This document shows positions 6,901 through 8,586 of a stretch of DNA of 8,586 nucleotides, piece by piece. This DNA comes from JARROD01 sp037384225 (GTDB lineage Bacteria > Pseudomonadota > Gammaproteobacteria > Pseudomonadales > Cellvibrionaceae), in the NCBI GenBank assembly GCA_037384225.1, contig JARROD010000154.1, forward strand, positions 1 through 8,586. The letters run 5' to 3'. How positions within the stretch are numbered: position 1 is the stretch's first letter; the number at the start of each line of letters is the position of its first letter. Below the pieces are notes generated by a model, which was given only the letters and a program-made list of their open reading frames with translations, did no database searches and had not been told where the DNA came from. The translations under genes and the position numbers were made by a program.

Positions 6901-7691
6901 AACGGTCGCTGGTCGTAGATAGCACGATTATTTTCGTCGGCAGCAATCGACGAGGCATTGTATGCCAGGCGAATTGCCGTCTCCTCCCAGGCCGCGGCGT
7001 GCGGATGTTTGGGAAACATCACCGCTGCCAGCGCCGGCGCGGGTGTATTCCAGGCATTGACTTCAGCGCCAGTGTCGCCTTCTTTGCTGGCGGCAAGCGC
7101 TTTATCGAGCAGCAGATTGGCCTCGCCAACTACCACTGTCTCCACCTGTTCACGGGTGTCGGAATCGAGTTTATCCCAGAGCAAGTGGGCTGCAAACGCC
7201 CACGAGTACATCTCCAGCGCCGCCTGCCGGCTTCCCCCGCCCCAGCGTTTGTAAGCGGTGTCGGCGAGAGCATTGGTCAGCGCTTCGTGGCGAATCGACT
7301 GAATTGTGTGCTCGAGGAGGGTTTCCCGAAGCACACCGCCGAATCGGCGCTGATCTGGCAACGCCACCAGTAGGGTCGCGGCGGCCATGGCTATATTACC
7401 CGCGCCTCTGGGTTGGCTCACACCAGCGCCGGTAGCGGCGTAGTAGCCGGTTCTCGGTTCGCTGAGATCGGACTGGCGCCAGAAAATTTCGGCGCGGGGA
7501 ACGAAGGTTTCCAAAATGTGGAGAATCAGGGCGCGCTTTTCCCCGCCGTCTGTAATCGCGAATTCAGTTGTTGTTACAGGCAACAGGGACGATGCAGTCG
7601 CTTTGGCGACTAAAAATCCACTCACTCCTTCCATAAGCACAGCAAAAGAGAGTGGCAAAAAAATGGCAGTAAGCCGGGTTGAGGTTTTCAA
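3960..7691 (-). CDS. Large exported multi-domain protein, putative polysaccharide lyase-like enzyme with C-terminal F5/8C (CBM32-like) domain
   Basis: 1243 residues. Signal peptide about 1-33 (positive n-region, long hydrophobic core, no lipobox Cys). Residues about 45-440 are alpha-helical and toroid-like, resembling heparinase II/III-type lyases: AEVNAWN (209-215), MFPKHPHAAAW (225-235), SHGFYNP (281-287) and IGHE (405-408). Polar residues in these (N212, H282, Y285, H406) are catalytic candidates only. About 445-725 is beta-rich, like the sandwich after the toroid in such lyases. About 790-870 is helical, perhaps coiled coil. About 872-1090 is two NEW3/Ig-like beta domains, the first with C966 and C972. 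About 1095-1233 is an F5/8 type C domain (ASSEQFAYPATNAFDGDGETFW; YLGVDFG; RWVRLRI). The start is TTG: AGGTGA precedes it, an in-frame TGA lies two codons upstream, and starting later would lose the signal peptide. The F5/8C domain is secure; the lyase assignment and substrate are inference. A glycoside hydrolase or non-catalytic binder is possible. Confidence 0.85.
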   Translation of the reverse strand: MKTSTRLTAIFLPLSFAVLMEGVSGFLVAKATASSLLPVTTTEFAITDGGEKRALILHILETFVPRAEIFWRQSDLSEPRTGYYAATGAGVSQPRGAGNIAMAAATLLVALPDQRRFGGVLRETLLEHTIQSIRHEALTNALADTAYKRWGGGSRQAALEMYSWAFAAHLLWDKLDSDTREQVETVVVGEANLLLDKALAASKEGDTGAEVNAWNTPAPALAAVMFPKHPHAAAWEETAIRLAYNASSIAADENNRAIYDQRPLREWMASVNLQPDLSLKSHGFYNPLQQQAVHIYIGDAAVIYAAAERPLPEAFWFRAEEVWEAILAHLATDDGDLAMPAVRDRSDKDFQHLGYLSILATRFLQPDAAVFESRALELVRRRQLNQNNIQNNNRYNGSLLGQMTIGHETTLVKRLAWAWWNHYLFGPSPTPTAKEFRLARQRYRGVKKFIYSDFITAQLDKAIVSISWDPSRPMGLVIPRAEADPQDPLFSYYAQNNLIGSARGAGVYSCDCGSDQFSTAGTIGSRRFSMTAFADGTTVLLDRGEGATFTYSLDTLAGISGERPIWSSAGKMLGDLPGEWMNAADRLGIIVRGGGGMRATDWGERLLLTGSVATGSGDRAALLLPLTDHRQTEIIEPYAVQLAVPDDWSAFSARAADGSRRLVTARWGGDSRAKLVITDERGAPVPEQRASLEDNTATFFMDLGAPASTGQTMRFFIRSDLSLTAQQDGGSAVSLNNDSDTENSVLATYVGTDGSEQSVARTLAGGEHVRARLVGGRLTLAGAELEPLLNVRALLAAVAGKPGRFREVMQLIDRAIEESRSENPDPVLIAQEVKKAELQLAQIVVKSQLSPALRDTVSAAKIRLNELQSSVFSVITSLVVEGRVQAGEPVSVRASFLNRGLSWAKAGIIAFETPPGWGISSADTEAFQVLAPGEGTSLEIELTPSATAAAGTVAELRSLANYYIDCQPQWHCDNEQSSHGSFGALTMTVDPAFTLTPGVEQLTLAAGGYNELVLHATNWLERPLELTLDAASEIGASVGFPAGQTLVLPASGKGEFAVSLRGGAATAGAGATEFVAKSSEGVESRTAIKLLFTDNLVLNANGDSWPLGFASSEQFAYPATNAFDGDGETFWASGGGPSAEQPEYLGVDFGSPTTFSSVTVIPRIGYGPTRFAVETSDDSERWSTVEVVEAVSNAITTVRFPEVTARWVRLRINGSWSLQQSPGNVQIKSMVVRAPYRPGHLSK

Positions 7692-7747
7692 TTGTCACCT
7701 GTCTGAGATAGGTCCACAGAGGTACCGTTAACTGTCTGCGTGATCCA

Positions 7748-7776
7748 ATTATAAATTCAACCGCCACTTTTATCAC
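7748..7776 (-). promoter_or_regulatory. Candidate sigma70 promoter for the large exported protein
   Basis: On the minus strand, GTGATA (4 of 6 to TTGACA) is followed after 17 bases by a perfect TATAAT. Transcription would start near 7741, giving a leader of about 50 bases to the TTG start at 7691. The -35 region overlaps TGTGA, a CRP half-site, but the second half-site is missing. The LacI-type palindrome at 7805-7822 lies about 65-80 bp upstream of the inferred start. Confidence 0.5.
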
Positions 7777-7804
7777 ACTTTATAGGATTTATGGACTATA
7801 CCCT

Positions 7805-7822
7805 AATGCCATCGGTGGCATT
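7805..7822. promoter_or_regulatory. LacI-family operator in the divergent promoter region (alternatively a plus-strand terminator stem)
   Basis: AATGCCATCGGTGGCATT is an 18-bp palindrome with one mismatched pair and a central CG. It fits the LacI-family pattern AATGNNANCGNTNNCATT at every fixed position. It lies between the enzyme gene (minus) and a decayed LacI-family gene (plus), the usual place for a local repressor's site. Caution: TTTTT follows the palindrome on the plus strand (7823-7827), so the same bases look like an intrinsic terminator with a TCGG loop. No plus-strand gene upstream needs terminating, which favours the operator reading. Confidence 0.6.
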
Positions 7823-7856
7823 TTTTTGGATACGGCACAAGAACAACGCAATCTTA

Positions 7857-7869
7857 GCGCTATAAGCGC
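7857..7869. repeat. Small palindrome in the divergent promoter region
   Basis: GCGCT-ATA-AGCGC is a perfect 5-bp inverted repeat with a 3-base spacer, about 50 bp before the remains of the LacI-type gene. It could be a second operator-like site or part of the old regulator promoter. Too short to assign. Confidence 0.3.
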
Positions 7870-7910
7870 CAGAGTGGCCACATTTGACTGCAGATCCACC
7901 TTGGGCAACC

Positions 7911-8393
7911 AGGAACAATAATAAAGTTACAATCTACGATGGTGCTAGACCGGCGGGGTCTCCAAACGTACGGTCTCCAAACGTACGGTCTCCAGGGTCT
8001 TGAACGGGTCGCAGAAGGTTAATCCTGACACTGCTTTCAGCGAACAATTCTCTGGCGCAGGCATTGGACAGCGCGGATTATAAATATGTGCGGCTGGCGG
8101 CGAAGTTGGTCGATAAAAAAAGCCGTAGCGTTATTTTCGATGATCGCACAGCAATGCGCCAAGTGGCTGAATTGTTTGCAACCCCGCAGCACAAAAAAAT
8201 AGGCGTTATTCACACAGCCCAGAAAATGCGTATTTCAATTCCCATGGATTTGGTCGTAGTCGGTTACGACGACAGTCCAATCGCATCGCTGCTGCGACCA
8301 TCCCTGACCATACTGCGCCGGCCCAATAAAGAAATGGCCAGGATTGAGAAGTTACCCTTTTTCCGTAACGCCTCTTTTCCCTATAGGTGTTGA
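7911..8393 (+). pseudogene. Decayed LacI/GalR-family transcriptional regulator
   Basis: AGGAA (7911-7915) is followed by a frame reading KVTIYDGARPAG from 7923, the first helix of a LacI HTH (usually xVTIxDVAxxAGVS), but no in-frame ATG/GTG/TTG is visible before it. One base appears lost near 7956-7958; the reading then continues in another frame as VSKRTVSKRTVSRVLNGSQ then KVNPDT, with VSKRT duplicated. After about 8032 it jumps, in a third frame, to LLSANNSLAQALDSADYKYV and RSVIFDDRTAMRQVAELF, the middle of the ligand-binding domain, so about 95-100 residues are missing. A second in-frame gap near 8210-8217 removes about 80 residues, followed by IPMDLVVVGYDDSPIAS and PSLTILRRPNKEMA, typical of the C-terminal subdomain. 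About 150 codons remain of the usual 330-350. It was probably the local repressor of the divergent enzyme gene. Gap sizes are estimated from the family, not aligned. Confidence 0.9.
7957..7995 (+). repeat. 15-bp tandem duplication inside the LacI HTH remnant
   Basis: GGTCTCCAAACGTAC occurs at 7957-7971 and 7972-7986, followed by a partial third copy, GGTCTCCAG, at 7987-7995. In the LacI reading frame this duplicates the five residues VSKRT at the turn and recognition helix of the DNA-binding domain. A 15-bp in-frame slippage duplication explains it; it would disrupt DNA binding even without the other lesions. Confidence 0.85.
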
Positions 8394-8486
8394 TAACGAG
8401 ACCGCCAGGTTAGTAATATTTATCTCCTGCCTGAATCAAAAGCAATAAGTAAAAAACTGTATACACTAATGAAGAATAAGGCGATA

Positions 8487-8514
8487 TTTACAGCAATCAA
8501 ACTTCAAATATTTT
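8487..8514 (+). promoter_or_regulatory. Candidate promoter for the gene at the right edge
   Basis: TTTACA (5 of 6 to TTGACA) and TATTTT (4 of 6 to TATAAT) are separated by 16 bases, placing a start about 20 bases before the ATG at 8539. An alternative is TTGATA at 8390-8395 with TAATAT at 8414-8419, an 18-base spacer. The whole 8394-8538 spacer is A/T-rich, so either match may be chance. Confidence 0.3.
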
Positions 8515-8538
8515 CATAAAAAATTTAAAAAGGTAAAT

Positions 8539-8586
8539 ATGATTAGAAAGTTTAAGTTACGGGATATGGACCGGATTTTAAAAATC
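8539..8586 (+). CDS. Start of a probable GNAT-family N-acetyltransferase (partial, runs off the window)
   Basis: Only 16 codons are present: MIRKFKLRDMDRILKI. This matches the usual opening of GNAT acetyltransferases (IRxFxxxDxDxILxI), the first strand and helix leading into the acetyl-CoA fold. AAAAAGG ends 5 bases before the ATG, a good ribosome-binding site. It is transcribed on the plus strand, downstream of the LacI remnant and separated by about 145 bp, so it is probably an independent gene unrelated to the carbohydrate locus. The family call rests on the N-terminus alone. Confidence 0.6.
   Translation, partial: MIRKFKLRDMDRILKI

Noticed and set aside
7806..7864. Short plus-strand frame from ATG within the palindrome (19 codons)
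   Set aside because: No ribosome-binding site, no family resemblance, and it overlaps the operator-like palindrome.
8064..8393. A separate 109-codon gene from the TTG at 8064
   Set aside because: The LacI similarity continues upstream of this TTG and in other frames back to about 7923; it is the tail of the broken regulator gene, not an independent protein.

Overview
The window reads as part of a carbohydrate-use locus from a polysaccharide-degrading Gram-negative bacterium, most likely a gammaproteobacterium of the Cellvibrionaceae/Alteromonadales type. This is inferred from a TonB-dependent outer-membrane receptor, a very large secreted multi-domain protein that looks like a polysaccharide-active enzyme, a LacI-type regulator and a LacI-type operator. 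There is no SusD partner, so it is not a Bacteroidetes-style locus. No rRNA, tRNA, CRISPR array, phage gene or transposase was seen.

Layout, left to right. 1-967 has no gene. It is AT-rich and carries copies of one dispersed repeat family, including a nearly complete MITE-like element (277-452), plus two small inverted repeats. 968-3280 (minus) encodes a 770-residue TonB-dependent receptor. 3281-3959 is a 679-bp gap holding an 11-bp phased triple repeat, a 91-bp hairpin element with possible target-site duplication, a weak palindrome, and two more repeat copies. 3960-7691 (minus) encodes a 1243-residue exported protein with a toroid-like helical N-terminal half, a beta-rich middle, a helical segment, NEW3-like beta domains and a C-terminal F5/8-type C (CBM32-like) domain. 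7692-7910 is a divergent promoter region with a good sigma70-like promoter and an 18-bp LacI-type operator. 7911-8393 (plus) is a badly decayed LacI-family regulator gene. 8539-8586 (plus) is the first 16 codons of a probable GNAT acetyltransferase that runs off the end.

How the parts fit (inference). The large protein would bind and perhaps cleave a polysaccharide outside the cytoplasm, the receptor would import the oligosaccharides, and the divergent LacI regulator would repress through the operator beside the enzyme promoter. The regulator now lacks most of its ligand domain, has frameshifts, and has a duplicated stretch in its DNA-binding helix. The operator is still almost perfectly symmetrical. 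The locus has therefore probably lost its own repressor, or is served by a paralogue elsewhere. The repeat insertions and hairpin in the 679-bp gap suggest that the receptor and enzyme are transcribed separately.
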